Origin: Halovenus sp.
GTDB taxonomy: Archaea; Halobacteriota; Halobacteria; Halobacteriales; Haloarculaceae
DNA length: 8,512 nucleotides
Assembly (NCBI GenBank): GCA_028275145.1
Contig: JAQCNG010000088.1
Location: forward strand, 1 to 8,512
Direction of reading: 5' to 3'
The notes under the pieces: generated by a model
The model's database searches: none
What the model was told of the DNA's origin: nothing
The model's input: the letters and a program-made list of their open reading frames with translations, nothing else
Made by a program: the position numbers and the translations under genes
Part shown: one piece after another, positions 1-5,656 of the stretch
How the letters are laid out: the number at the start of each line of letters is the position of its first letter
Numbering within the stretch: position 1 is the stretch's first letter

Positions 1-709
1 CCCAGTTGTTTGACCCCTGTTGTTTCCGCGAGAGCGAGCGTTGTTCACGCGTCAGTCGCTCTCGTTCATCTTGCAGGTCAAGTGAGCCCACGGCACGTCC
101 GTCCGTGTCGTGAGCGTATTTGAGGATGCCAACATCAATGCCAACACAACGGTCGGGATTATCTGGCTTCGCTGGCTCCTCCTTGCCTTCGACCGCAAAG
201 GAGGCGTACCATTCACCAGTCCGTTCTTTCTTGATAGAGACCTCTTTGACGGTGACATCATCGGGAATCTCACGATGAACCGTGATTGGAATGTCTGCGA
301 GTTTCGAGAGTGAGAGGACGGTCTGGCCGTTCTTGTTTTCGAACTCGAAGCCAGACTGCACGTATTTGAAACTCCTGAACTCGGTGGGTGCTTTCCAATT
401 GAGACTCCCGACGTTGTACCCGTTCTGTTTGAGTTGTGAGAGAGCTTTGATGCTGTCCTCGATTCGCATTATAGCAGCCTGCGAGACCGTAGAGTACAGG
501 TCGTTAAGCTCGCTCCACCAGTCTTTGAGGTCGGGTAGTTGGTCACGAACTTGGCGCACTCGCTGGTTGAGCGTTCCTGCCAATTCAGGGATTTGCTCAA
601 ACTCGTTGAGAGCGTGATTGTACAGTTGCCGACAGGTATCTCGGTAGTAGTCCAGTGTCTCGCGCTGGGCTTCAGTCGGGTGGAGGCGATACCTGTAGGC
701 GTAGTGCAT
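1..709 (-). CDS. tnpB: TnpB, RNA-guided endonuclease of an IS605-family element (3' end outside window)
   Basis: The first 236 residues are present, with no internal stop, starting at the ATG complementary to 707-709. TnpB is the transposon-encoded, RuvC-containing nuclease ancestral to Cas12. A guide RNA from the element's right end directs it to cut DNA, which helps the element persist. The N-terminal part begins MHYAYRYRLHPT and carries the helical REC-like stretch (about 10-110), then the OrfB wedge/beta region (about 110-180). The first RuvC motif follows, GIDVGILKYAHDTDG at 190-204, with catalytic Asp192. The remaining catalytic Glu and Asp and the zinc finger would lie beyond the edge, so integrity cannot be judged. 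Haloarchaeal TnpBs are about 400-430 residues, so a little over half is seen. It sits 3 nt downstream of the DUF2080-type gene and is probably co-transcribed with it. Confidence 0.9.
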   Translation of the reverse strand, partial: MHYAYRYRLHPTEAQRETLDYYRDTCRQLYNHALNEFEQIPELAGTLNQRVRQVRDQLPDLKDWWSELNDLYSTVSQAAIMRIEDSIKALSQLKQNGYNVGSLNWKAPTEFRSFKYVQSGFEFENKNGQTVLSLSKLADIPITVHREIPDDVTVKEVSIKKERTGEWYASFAVEGKEEPAKPDNPDRCVGIDVGILKYAHDTDGRAVGSLDLQDERERLTREQRSLSRKQQGSNNW

Positions 710-712
710 TGG

Positions 713-853
713 TTACTCGTTGGGTTCTGAAGTTCGGACGATTTTCACAGCCGCACCACGCCAGTCTTTGGGAACGAGGACGTGAGCACCGTTGCCCGTG
801 GCTTTTGCCTCGCCTTCGATGACTTCGTGGCCTTCAATTTCGTGTCTATCCAT
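713..853 (-). CDS. Small DUF2080-type transposon-associated protein (46 aa)
   Basis: This 46-residue ORF runs from the ATG complementary to 851-853 to TAA at 713-715, three bases before the tnpB start. The product is acidic at the N-terminus (MDRHEIEGHEVIEGEAKATG) and then has GNGAHVLVPKDWRGAAVKIV, which resembles an AbrB/MazE-like half barrel (an 'AHVLVPKDW' strand-turn). I recognise it as the DUF2080 family that accompanies TnpB in haloarchaeal elements. Its function is not established. A DNA-binding or autoregulatory role is my inference from the AbrB-like look. Strict coupling to tnpB suggests it controls or assists tnpB expression or transposition. It is short, but position, codon use and family resemblance support it as real. 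Confidence 0.8.
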   Translation of the reverse strand: MDRHEIEGHEVIEGEAKATGNGAHVLVPKDWRGAAVKIVRTSEPNE

Positions 854-872
854 CGCCAGAGTTTAGACATTG

Positions 873-892
873 TATCAACACAAACGTTTCGA
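873..892 (-). promoter_or_regulatory. Putative promoter of the DUF2080-tnpB pair
   Basis: Reading the minus strand, a CGAAAC-type BRE (about 886-892) is followed by an AT-rich TTGATACAA stretch (about 873-880). The stretch is centred near 26 bp upstream of the ATG at 853, the spacing expected for a near-leaderless haloarchaeal transcript. It is motif-based only. Confidence 0.4.
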
Positions 893-943
893 TTCGTGGG
901 GTCTGTGGAACTGTAATAGAACAGTGTAAGATGGATGATGACG

Positions 944-1020
944 GCGCTGTATCCCCGCCCTACTGCGCTACTCACTCACTCCGCTCGTTGCGTTGCTGCT
1001 TGAGGACGGGGGATTAGCGC
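944..1020. repeat. Imperfect inverted repeat forming the left-end hairpin of the IS
   Basis: Bases 944-961 and the reverse complement of 1003-1020 agree at 13 of 18 positions ungapped. The outer arms are GCGCT/AGCGC and the inner arms CCCCG/CGGGG, leaving a 41-base loop that contains ACTCACTC and CGTTGCGTTG short direct repeats. IS200/IS605 elements carry subterminal hairpins recognised by the Y1 transposase as single strands, and this one lies upstream of tnpB, where the left end is expected. The exact cleavage site and the target-adjacent motif cannot be fixed without comparison to other copies. Confidence 0.5.
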
Positions 1021-1160
1021 CTATGGGTTGCTAAACACAGGGCTGGCACCCACATAAGTGTAATCTGAAGGATGTTTCTGTAACGGCCGTTACTGAAAAT
1101 TGTTTCAGAAACAGTCCCGTTCGCCGGGGGGCGGCCTCGTACGGCCGGGCCGTCGGGGGG
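1021..1160. other. Non-coding junction between the IS left end and the 3' end of radB
   Basis: No credible gene is seen between the IS hairpin and the radB stop. The stretch contains the dyad cluster at 1073-1113 and a CGGCC/GGCCG hairpin at 1132-1147 just past the radB stop. It has an ATTACACTTATG run on the minus strand (about 1054-1065) that could be a TATA-like box. It may hold the old regulatory region of a gene displaced by the insertion. I see no T-rich terminator. Confidence 0.45.
1073..1113. promoter_or_regulatory. Dyad cluster: 24-bp near-perfect palindrome plus 13-bp palindrome
   Basis: Bases 1075-1098 form a dyad with 11 of 12 pairs matched, centred on TAACGGCCGTTA (1081-1092) with TTTC and GAAA at its ends. 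Immediately beyond lies TGTTTCAGAAACA (1101-1113), a perfect 6+1+6 palindrome. The 8-mer at 1073-1080 is also the inverse of 1106-1113, so the TTTC/GAAA half-sites are repeated. This looks like an operator for a dimeric regulator, or possibly a bidirectional terminator hairpin. There is no T-run, so I favour operator. The regulator and target are unknown. Confidence 0.45.
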
Positions 1161-1850
1161 TCAGGGGGACTGCGCGCTGGTGATGCCGTCGTCGGTGATG
1201 CGGAACTGCGCGGTGTTGCCGGCTTCGCGGGCGTGGTGTTTCTCGAGTGTCGCGCGGCGGTTGCCGCCGCGAAAGCGGTCGAGTCGAAGGATGACACCCG
1301 ACCAGTGGTCGAGCGTGTGCCCGCCCAGCGCCCGCGCGCTCTCGCCCTCGGGGTCGGTGTAGACCTGATTGGTCAGTCCGACCGCGATGTCGTGTTTGCG
1401 GGCGAGCGAGAGCAGGTGCGTGACCTGTCGCGCGACCGCACGCAGCGCCTCGCCCTCCTCGCGCTCGGTGCGTTCGAGTCGGTAGAAGCCGGTGGCGCTG
1501 TCGAGCACGACGAACCCGACCTGGTCGGCAAACTCCGCGGCGTCCTGGACGGCCTCTCTTTGCTCGTCGAAGTCGTGCACCTCGCTGATGATGAGGCGGC
1601 CGGCGACCGAGTCGAGGTCGGCGTCGGGGTGGCCGCGGGCGAGTTGCTCCATGCGGTCGACGGACAGCCCCTCGGTGTCGATGTACAGCGTCGAGTGGCC
1701 GGCCGTGGCGGCCTCGACGGCCGCCGAGAGCACGAGATTGCTCTTGCCGGCGGCGGGTGGGCCGTACACCTGGGTGACCGCGCCGCGCTCGAAGCCACCC
1801 CCGAGCAGGTCGTCGATCGGCACACAGCCGGTCGGGACGTGGTCGGTCAC
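1161..1850 (-). CDS. radB: RadB, archaeal RecA/Rad51-family recombinase paralogue
   Basis: This 229-residue RecA-fold ATPase is the usual length for RadB, which lacks the N-terminal helix-hairpin-helix domain of RadA. RadB helps RadA in homologous recombination and is thought to act as a recombination mediator. Visible motifs are the N-terminal TGCVPIDDLLGGGFERG (7-23), Walker A GPPAAGKS (30-37), YIDTEG (56-61), Walker B FVVLD (113-117), and the L2-side TNQVYTDPEG region followed by GGHTLDHWSGVILRLDR. The start is GTG at 1850, whose GTGA overlaps the stop of the upstream CBS-HPF gene. An in-frame upstream ATG near 2027 would lie inside that gene in another frame and adds no family sequence. 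The overlap implies translational coupling, so RadB is made in proportion to the CBS protein. The stop is TGA at 1161-1163. Confidence 0.92.
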   Translation of the reverse strand: MTDHVPTGCVPIDDLLGGGFERGAVTQVYGPPAAGKSNLVLSAAVEAATAGHSTLYIDTEGLSVDRMEQLARGHPDADLDSVAGRLIISEVHDFDEQREAVQDAAEFADQVGFVVLDSATGFYRLERTEREEGEALRAVARQVTHLLSLARKHDIAVGLTNQVYTDPEGESARALGGHTLDHWSGVILRLDRFRGGNRRATLEKHHAREAGNTAQFRITDDGITSAQSP

Positions 1851-2983
1851 AGCTCGTTGAGCTTCCGGAGGAGCTGACCACGGTACTCCTCGTCGGCCTG
1901 CACACCTTTCAGTTCGAGGACGCGACGCTCGAGTTTGTCGAGCGCGACGCCAAAGGCGTTGCGCGCGCCGTACCCCTCGCCGCTGGCGGCGACCTGACCT
2001 TTGTTGGTGCGCAGGCGAATACCACACTGGATGAGCGGCGTGCCGCGGATGCGTTCTTTGTGCTGGGAGAGACGGACGTGGGCGTGGTGGACCTGCATCT
2101 TCTGGTACTTGTCGACCACACTCTCGATGCGCTGGCGGATCTGCTCGCGGCTGAGCGTATCGAGCAGATTCACGTTCGTCACCTGCACGTCCATGTGTTC
2201 TTCCTCGGTGAACGTCAGCGCACGGAGCACGTCGGTTTTCGTGATGATACCCGTTACCACGCGGTCGTCGTCGGTAACCACCAGACCGGCGTAGTCGTTG
2301 TCCAGCATCCGCCCGACGGCCGCCTCCACGGAGGCGTCGAGGCTCGTTGTCTCGACCGGACTGTTCATAATGTCGTAGACGGGGATATCGAGCACACGGT
2401 CGTGGTCGCCCGAGCGGTCGCCTTTCTGCTGGCGCTCCATGTCCCGGACGGCAAAGTCGGCGATGTCGTGGGTCGTCACCATGCCCACGAGGCGCTCCGC
2501 GCTGTTGAGCACGGGCAGTCGCGAGACGTCGTGTTCGCGCAACAGATTGATCACCCGCCCGATGTTCGTCTCCTCGGTCACGGTGATGACCTGTTCGGTG
2601 TAGATATCGGAGACGTCGAGCGCGTCGAGGTTCGGGAGCACCGCCGAGAGGATGTCGTCGGCGGTGACAACACCCCAGACCGACTCGCCCTCGAAGACCG
2701 GGACGACACGCGTGCCGCCCTCGACGAGCACGCGGGCGACCTCGCGGACATCGTCCTCTTTGCCGACCTTCGGCGCGGGTTGGACGAGGCCGCGCACCTT
2801 CGCGCTGTCCTGGACGTGAGACTGGACGAGCTGGCGCTCGTTGATGACACCCTCGTACTCGCTGTCCGCTGTGACGACGAACCCCTTCGGATTCTCGCGC
2901 TCGAACCGCGAGCGCACCTTCGAGAGTCGTTCGTCCGCGTCGACAGTCACGTAGTCGCGGGTCGCAATGTCAGCTATATCCAT
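1847..2983 (-). CDS. Four-CBS-domain protein with C-terminal HPF/RaiA-like ribosome-binding domain
   Basis: This is a 378-residue cytosolic protein. Four CBS repeats can be followed from their conserved ends: GVINERQLV (45-53), GVVTADDIL (104-112), GMVTTHDIADF (167-177) and GIITKTDVLRA (245-255). They make two Bateman modules of the type that binds adenine nucleotides or SAM. A linker (about 260-272) leads to a domain (about 273-365) with LSREQIRQRIESVVDKYQKM, then AHVRLSQHK, then GEGYGARNAFGVALDKLERR, the pattern of HPF/RaiA/S30EA hibernation factors. The likely role is energy-dependent control of ribosomes; this is an inference. The ATG at 2983 is chosen because MDIADIATRDYVTV is a typical CBS start, a purine-rich AGGGAGAG precedes it, and a promoter-like sequence lies at 3011-3028. 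radB follows with a 4-bp overlap. Archaeal dormancy factors with CBS domains exist as I recall, but I cannot assign this one to a named family. Confidence 0.88.
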   Translation of the reverse strand: MDIADIATRDYVTVDADERLSKVRSRFERENPKGFVVTADSEYEGVINERQLVQSHVQDSAKVRGLVQPAPKVGKEDDVREVARVLVEGGTRVVPVFEGESVWGVVTADDILSAVLPNLDALDVSDIYTEQVITVTEETNIGRVINLLREHDVSRLPVLNSAERLVGMVTTHDIADFAVRDMERQQKGDRSGDHDRVLDIPVYDIMNSPVETTSLDASVEAAVGRMLDNDYAGLVVTDDDRVVTGIITKTDVLRALTFTEEEHMDVQVTNVNLLDTLSREQIRQRIESVVDKYQKMQVHHAHVRLSQHKERIRGTPLIQCGIRLRTNKGQVAASGEGYGARNAFGVALDKLERRVLELKGVQADEEYRGQLLRKLNEL

Positions 2984-3010
2984 CTCTCCCTGTTCTTCGG
3001 TGGGTGAAGG

Positions 3011-3028
3011 TATGAAAGTTGGTTTCGC
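3011..3028 (-). promoter_or_regulatory. Putative promoter of the CBS-HPF/radB operon
   Basis: On the minus strand, GCGAAACC (BRE-like, about 3021-3028) is followed by AACTTTCATA (TATA-like, about 3011-3020). The box centre is about 31 bp from the ATG at 2983. That gives a short leader able to include the AGGGAGAG purine stretch just before the start. It lies between the yjbQ remnant and the CBS gene. Confidence 0.5.
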
Positions 3029-3062
3029 TCTCCGTTTCCGAGAACCGCCCGTTCCACCCGCA

Positions 3063-3245
3063 TCACCCCGGTGGAGCCACCAGCACCGTCCGGGTGCGCG
3101 GGCCATCACACTCGACGAGCGGCACCGACTGCCAGGTGCCGAGCGCGGGCGAACCGCCCGCGACGGGGACAGTCACGCCCGGTCCGACGGGCATCGCCCG
3201 GACGTGGGCGTCGGCGTCTGCCGGCAGCGCGTCGTGGTCCCATCC
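3063..3245 (-). pseudogene. 3' remnant of a YjbQ/UPF0047-family gene, 5' half missing
   Basis: An open stretch of about 60 codons ending in TGA at 3063-3065 encodes the C-terminal half of YjbQ. It has ADAHVRAM (matching the family NADAHLRAM), GVTVPVAGG, ALGTWQ and VECDGPRTRTV. YjbQ proteins are about 135-140 residues; the bacterial members have weak thiamine-phosphate synthase activity but an uncertain physiological role. The N-terminal half, with its HTTA..NE-type active-site stretch, is absent. The sequence immediately upstream is the intact 3' end of the GNAT gene, whose TAA is at 3269. No convincing start precedes the conserved block. Extra prolines (AMPVGPG, SVPLVE) where the family has Leu or Val fit relaxed selection. 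It is best read as a pseudogene left by a deletion or insertion joint near 3246-3268. Confidence 0.78.
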
Positions 3246-3268
3246 GGTGACGGCACGCCGGCGGCCCG

Positions 3269-3832
3269 TTACTCGGCCGACCCGGGGGTCTTCTCGAAGT
3301 GGACGAGGTCGTACTCGCCGTAGGTGGCGGTGTCGACCCGCTCGTAGCCGGCCCCCGAGTACAGCGCGACGGCACGCTCCTGTCGCCGGGCCGTCGTGGC
3401 GAGCACGCGCGAGAACCCCGCCTCGACGGCCCGGCGTTCGAGCGCCCGGAGCAGGTCGGTGCCGTACCCCCGTCCCTGGACCGGCGGCGCGACCCGCATC
3501 CGGTGGAGTTCCGCGGCCCCCGCGACTGTCCGCTCGTCGTCGTAGCCGTCCTCGTTCGGGAGAAAGCCGCCCGTCGCCACGAGGAGACCGTCGAACGTCT
3601 CGACGGTCGCCCTGTGGCGGTCGGCCCCGTCGAACGCTGCCGTGTCGGCGGCCTCGAGCACGCCCACGAGGAACTCCCCGCCGGCGTCGAGGTAGGCCGA
3701 CCCGATGCGCTCGATGTCGCCGTGACCGGGGATGTCGGCCGGGTCGGTGCCGGCCGCGCGCATCGCCCAGTCGTCGAGGCGGGCCACCGCGTCGGCGTCG
3801 CGCGGGTCGTACCCCCGGAACTGGGGGCTCAT
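3269..3832 (-). CDS. GNAT-family N-acetyltransferase
   Basis: This 187-residue GNAT protein transfers an acetyl group from acetyl-CoA to an unknown amine. The acetyl-CoA-binding motif A is clear: LHRMRVAPPVQGRGYGTDLL at about 109-128, with the Q-G-R-G-Y-G pyrophosphate loop at 119-124. It is followed by helix LERRAVEAG and then AVALYSGAGYERV (155-167), the typical last helix and strand. The N-terminal half (about 1-80) has YDPRDADAVARLDDWA as the usual first strand and helix. The ATG at 3832 overlaps the stop of the upstream GlmU-like gene (ATGA), so the two are translationally coupled. This hints that the substrate may be related to amino sugars or a nucleotide-sugar product, but the GNAT fold alone does not say so. 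The gene ends 24 bases before the yjbQ remnant begins to be recognisable. Confidence 0.88.
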   Translation of the reverse strand: MSPQFRGYDPRDADAVARLDDWAMRAAGTDPADIPGHGDIERIGSAYLDAGGEFLVGVLEAADTAAFDGADRHRATVETFDGLLVATGGFLPNEDGYDDERTVAGAAELHRMRVAPPVQGRGYGTDLLRALERRAVEAGFSRVLATTARRQERAVALYSGAGYERVDTATYGEYDLVHFEKTPGSAE

Positions 3833-5016
3833 TCGAGTCGGTCCCGGAGCACACACTCACCGGGTTCGGTACACACACCGGCACCCAGCACGACGCCGGC
3901 GTTCAGACTCGTGTCGATACCCGTCTTCGCGCCGTCGCCGACGACGACGCCGAACTTCCGGCGACCGGTCGAGACGCGCTCGCCCTTTACTGTCATCCGG
4001 ACGGACTGGTCGTCGTGGCGGAGATTCGCCACGGTGGTGCCCGCGCCGAGGTTGACCGACCGCCCGAGAACGCTGTCACCGACGTACGAGAGGTGGGGGA
4101 CGTTCGTCCCGGCCATGACCACGCTGTTTTTGACCTCGACGCTGTGGCCAACCTCGACATCCTCGCACAGCAGCGTCCGCCCGCGGACGTACGCGTTCGG
4201 GCCGACGTGTGCGCCCGCCCGGACGAGCGTCGGCCCCTCGATGACGACACCGGGTTCGACCGTCGCGCCCGCCTCGACGACGACCGACCCGCGGAGCGTG
4301 GCGTCGTCGGCGACTGCACCGCGGACGTCCCGTGTCAGGCCGTCGAGTTTCCACTCGTTCGCCGCGAGCAGTTCCCACGGTCGGCCGACGTCGAGCCACC
4401 GACTCACGCGCACGAGCGAGAGCGTCGACTCCGCGACGACCCGCTCGACGACGTCGGTTATCTCGTGTTCACCGCGCTCGGACTCGGGGACGTCGAGCCA
4501 CTCGCGGGCCGCCCCGGGGAAGACGTACGCACCGGCATTCGCCAGCGAGGAGGGTGGGTCCGACGGTTTCTCGACGATGTCGGTCACGCGGCCGTCGGCG
4601 ACGGAGACGACACCGTAACTGGTGGGGTCGTCGACGGGTGTCGCGGCAAGCGCCGGGCCACGCTCGAACAGTTCCGCGATTGCCGCCGGGTCGTAGAGGT
4701 TGTCACCGTTGAGCACCGCGAAGGGGCCGTCGAGGTGCTCGCGCGCGGCGCGAACGGCGTCGGCGGTGCCACGCTGGCGGTCCTGGCTGACGAAGGTAAC
4801 GGGCACATCCCGGTAGTCCGTGCCGAAGTACTCGCGGACGGCGGCGGCCCCGTAGCCGACCACCAGGACGAGTTCCGACGCGCCGGCGTCGACGGCCGCG
4901 TCGGCGACGTGTGCGACCAGCGGCCGGTCGGCGACGGGCAACGTCGGCTTCGGTCGCTGCGCTGTCAGCGGGCGCATCCGCGTTCCCTTTCCCGCGGCGA
5001 GAATGACCGTCTGCAT
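3829..5016 (-). CDS. GlmU-like bifunctional sugar-1-phosphate nucleotidyltransferase/acetyltransferase
   Basis: This 395-residue enzyme makes a nucleotide sugar (UDP- or dTDP-activated) for surface glycans. The N-terminal nucleotidyltransferase domain (1 to about 225) has LAAGKGTRMRPLT (6-18), PKPTLPV (22-28), the metal-binding GDNLYD (104-109) and EKP (149-151). The C-terminal left-handed beta helix (about 235-395) has hexapeptide repeats. Its acetyltransferase-type motif is PHLSYVGDS (307-315), followed by NLGAGTTVANLR (322-333). It resembles archaeal ST0452/MJ1101-type proteins. By my recollection, ST0452 uses His308, Tyr311, Asn331 and Lys337; here His308, Tyr311 and Asn331 are kept but position 337 is Gln. 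Acetyltransferase activity is therefore less certain than nucleotidyltransferase activity. The ATG at 5016 is chosen because it directly precedes the LAAG motif. The frame stays open upstream to 5622, but only as the antisense shadow of folA. It is coupled to the GNAT gene by ATGA. Confidence 0.9.
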   Translation of the reverse strand: MQTVILAAGKGTRMRPLTAQRPKPTLPVADRPLVAHVADAAVDAGASELVLVVGYGAAAVREYFGTDYRDVPVTFVSQDRQRGTADAVRAAREHLDGPFAVLNGDNLYDPAAIAELFERGPALAATPVDDPTSYGVVSVADGRVTDIVEKPSDPPSSLANAGAYVFPGAAREWLDVPESERGEHEITDVVERVVAESTLSLVRVSRWLDVGRPWELLAANEWKLDGLTRDVRGAVADDATLRGSVVVEAGATVEPGVVIEGPTLVRAGAHVGPNAYVRGRTLLCEDVEVGHSVEVKNSVVMAGTNVPHLSYVGDSVLGRSVNLGAGTTVANLRHDDQSVRMTVKGERVSTGRRKFGVVVGDGAKTGIDTSLNAGVVLGAGVCTEPGECVLRDRLE

Positions 5017-5142
5017 GGGTGGAGAACGACCGGCACTGACAAAGGCGTACCGACCGCCGGCTAGTCGAGCCGTCATCGCGTCGCAGACACGACAGTCAGC
5101 ACGGAGCACAGCGCAGATGTAGTCGCGCCGCCTACGGCGGGT

Positions 5143-5619
5143 ATGGAACTGGTGTCGGTGGCAGCCATCTCCGAGAACCTGGTCATCGGGGACGACGGGG
5201 AGATACCCTGGGAGCATCTGCCGGAAGACCACAGACAGTACCGGGAACGGGTCGCGGACGACCCCGTGATACTGGGTCGCTGGACCTTCGACGCGATGCG
5301 GGAGGAGCTGCCCGGCCGGGCACAGGTCGTGTTGAGTCGCAGCGACCGCGAGTACGACCTCGGAAGCGCACAGCACGCGAGCGGCGTCGAGGCGGCCATC
5401 GCGCAGGTACGGGCCCTCGATGCGGAGACGGCCTACGTGCTCGGCGGTGCAGACATCTACGCGCTCTTCCAGTCCCACCTCGACCGGATGGTGCTGAGTC
5501 GTGTCCCCGGCGAGTACGAGGGTGACGCCTTCTACCCCGAGTGGGACGACAGCGAGTGGGACCTCGTGTCCGAGGACCTCTACGAGGGGTTCACACTCCA
5601 GCACTGGGAGCGCCGGTGA
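5143..5619 (+). CDS. folA: Dihydrofolate reductase
   Basis: This 158-residue protein reduces dihydrofolate to tetrahydrofolate with NADPH, supplying one-carbon carriers for thymidylate and purine synthesis. Family motifs appear in order: [16 protein letters not shown] (8-23, NADPH/Met20-loop region), LPEDHRQY with probable catalytic Asp29, GRWTFDAM (45-52), VVLSR (62-66), [11 protein letters not shown] (99-109, nucleotide-binding GG) and [10 protein letters not shown] (126-135). Length fits the family, and the high Asp/Glu content is typical of a halophile. The start ATG is the first in frame; a small CCGCC-TAC-GGCGG hairpin (5128-5140) lies just before it. It is divergent from the GlmU-like gene, with 126 bp between starts. 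tsr3 follows after 37 bp, probably on the same transcript. Haloarchaea may carry two such genes (hdrA, hdrB); I cannot say which this is. Confidence 0.94.
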   Translation: MELVSVAAISENLVIGDDGEIPWEHLPEDHRQYRERVADDPVILGRWTFDAMREELPGRAQVVLSRSDREYDLGSAQHASGVEAAIAQVRALDAETAYVLGGADIYALFQSHLDRMVLSRVPGEYEGDAFYPEWDDSEWDLVSEDLYEGFTLQHWERR

Positions 5620-5634
5620 CACTCCCAGAGTGTC
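5618..5634 (+). repeat. Perfect 7-bp hairpin at the folA stop
   Basis: GACACTC (5618-5624) and GAGTGTC (5628-5634) pair perfectly around a CCA loop and begin inside the folA TGA. No T-run follows, so a classic terminator is unlikely. It could attenuate read-through or protect the folA 3' end, lowering expression of tsr3. This role is inferred from position only. Confidence 0.45.
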
Positions 5635-5656
5635 GGCCCTTCGTGACCGAGCGCAT

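Larger units (their letters stand above)
1..1020 (-). mobile_element. IS200/IS605-type, tnpB-only (IS1341-like) element, partial
   Basis: This is a transposon fragment read on the minus strand: a structured left end (944-1020), a small DUF2080-type gene, then tnpB, which continues past the left edge. Gene order and the 3-nt gap between the two genes fit known haloarchaeal tnpB-only elements. Its coding part is visibly richer in A and T than the rest of the window, which suggests later arrival. No tnpA (Y1 transposase) is visible, so movement would need TnpA supplied in trans, unless one lies beyond the edge. The 3' end of tnpB, the right end and the guide (omega/reRNA) region lie outside the window. 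The outer boundary near 1020 is a guess from the hairpin; it could extend further, towards about 1070. Confidence 0.8.

Noticed and set aside
1132..1147. CGGCC/GGCCG hairpin just past the radB stop as a terminator
   Set aside because: It is short, GC-only, and lacks a following T-run on the minus strand. It is compatible with chance.
1851..2027. Longer start for RadB inside the CBS gene
   Set aside because: The added residues are a frame-shifted reading of the HPF domain. RadB homology begins at the GTG at 1850.
2060..3007. A 315-codon plus-strand open frame
   Set aside because: It is antisense to the CBS-HPF gene, whose four CBS repeats are unmistakable. The His/Val/Asp-rich product is the usual shadow.
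3019..5064. A 681-codon plus-strand open frame
   Set aside because: It is antisense to the GlmU-like and GNAT genes, rich in Arg/Pro/Gly runs with no domain pattern. Long antisense frames are usual in GC-rich haloarchaeal DNA.
5128..5140. CCGCC-TAC-GGCGG hairpin before the folA start as a riboswitch or operator
   Set aside because: A 5-bp GC stem is common by chance in this composition and I see no further structure around it.
5017..5622. N-terminal extension of the GlmU-like protein
   Set aside because: The open frame is only the antisense of folA. The LAAGKGT motif of the family begins a few residues after the ATG at 5016.
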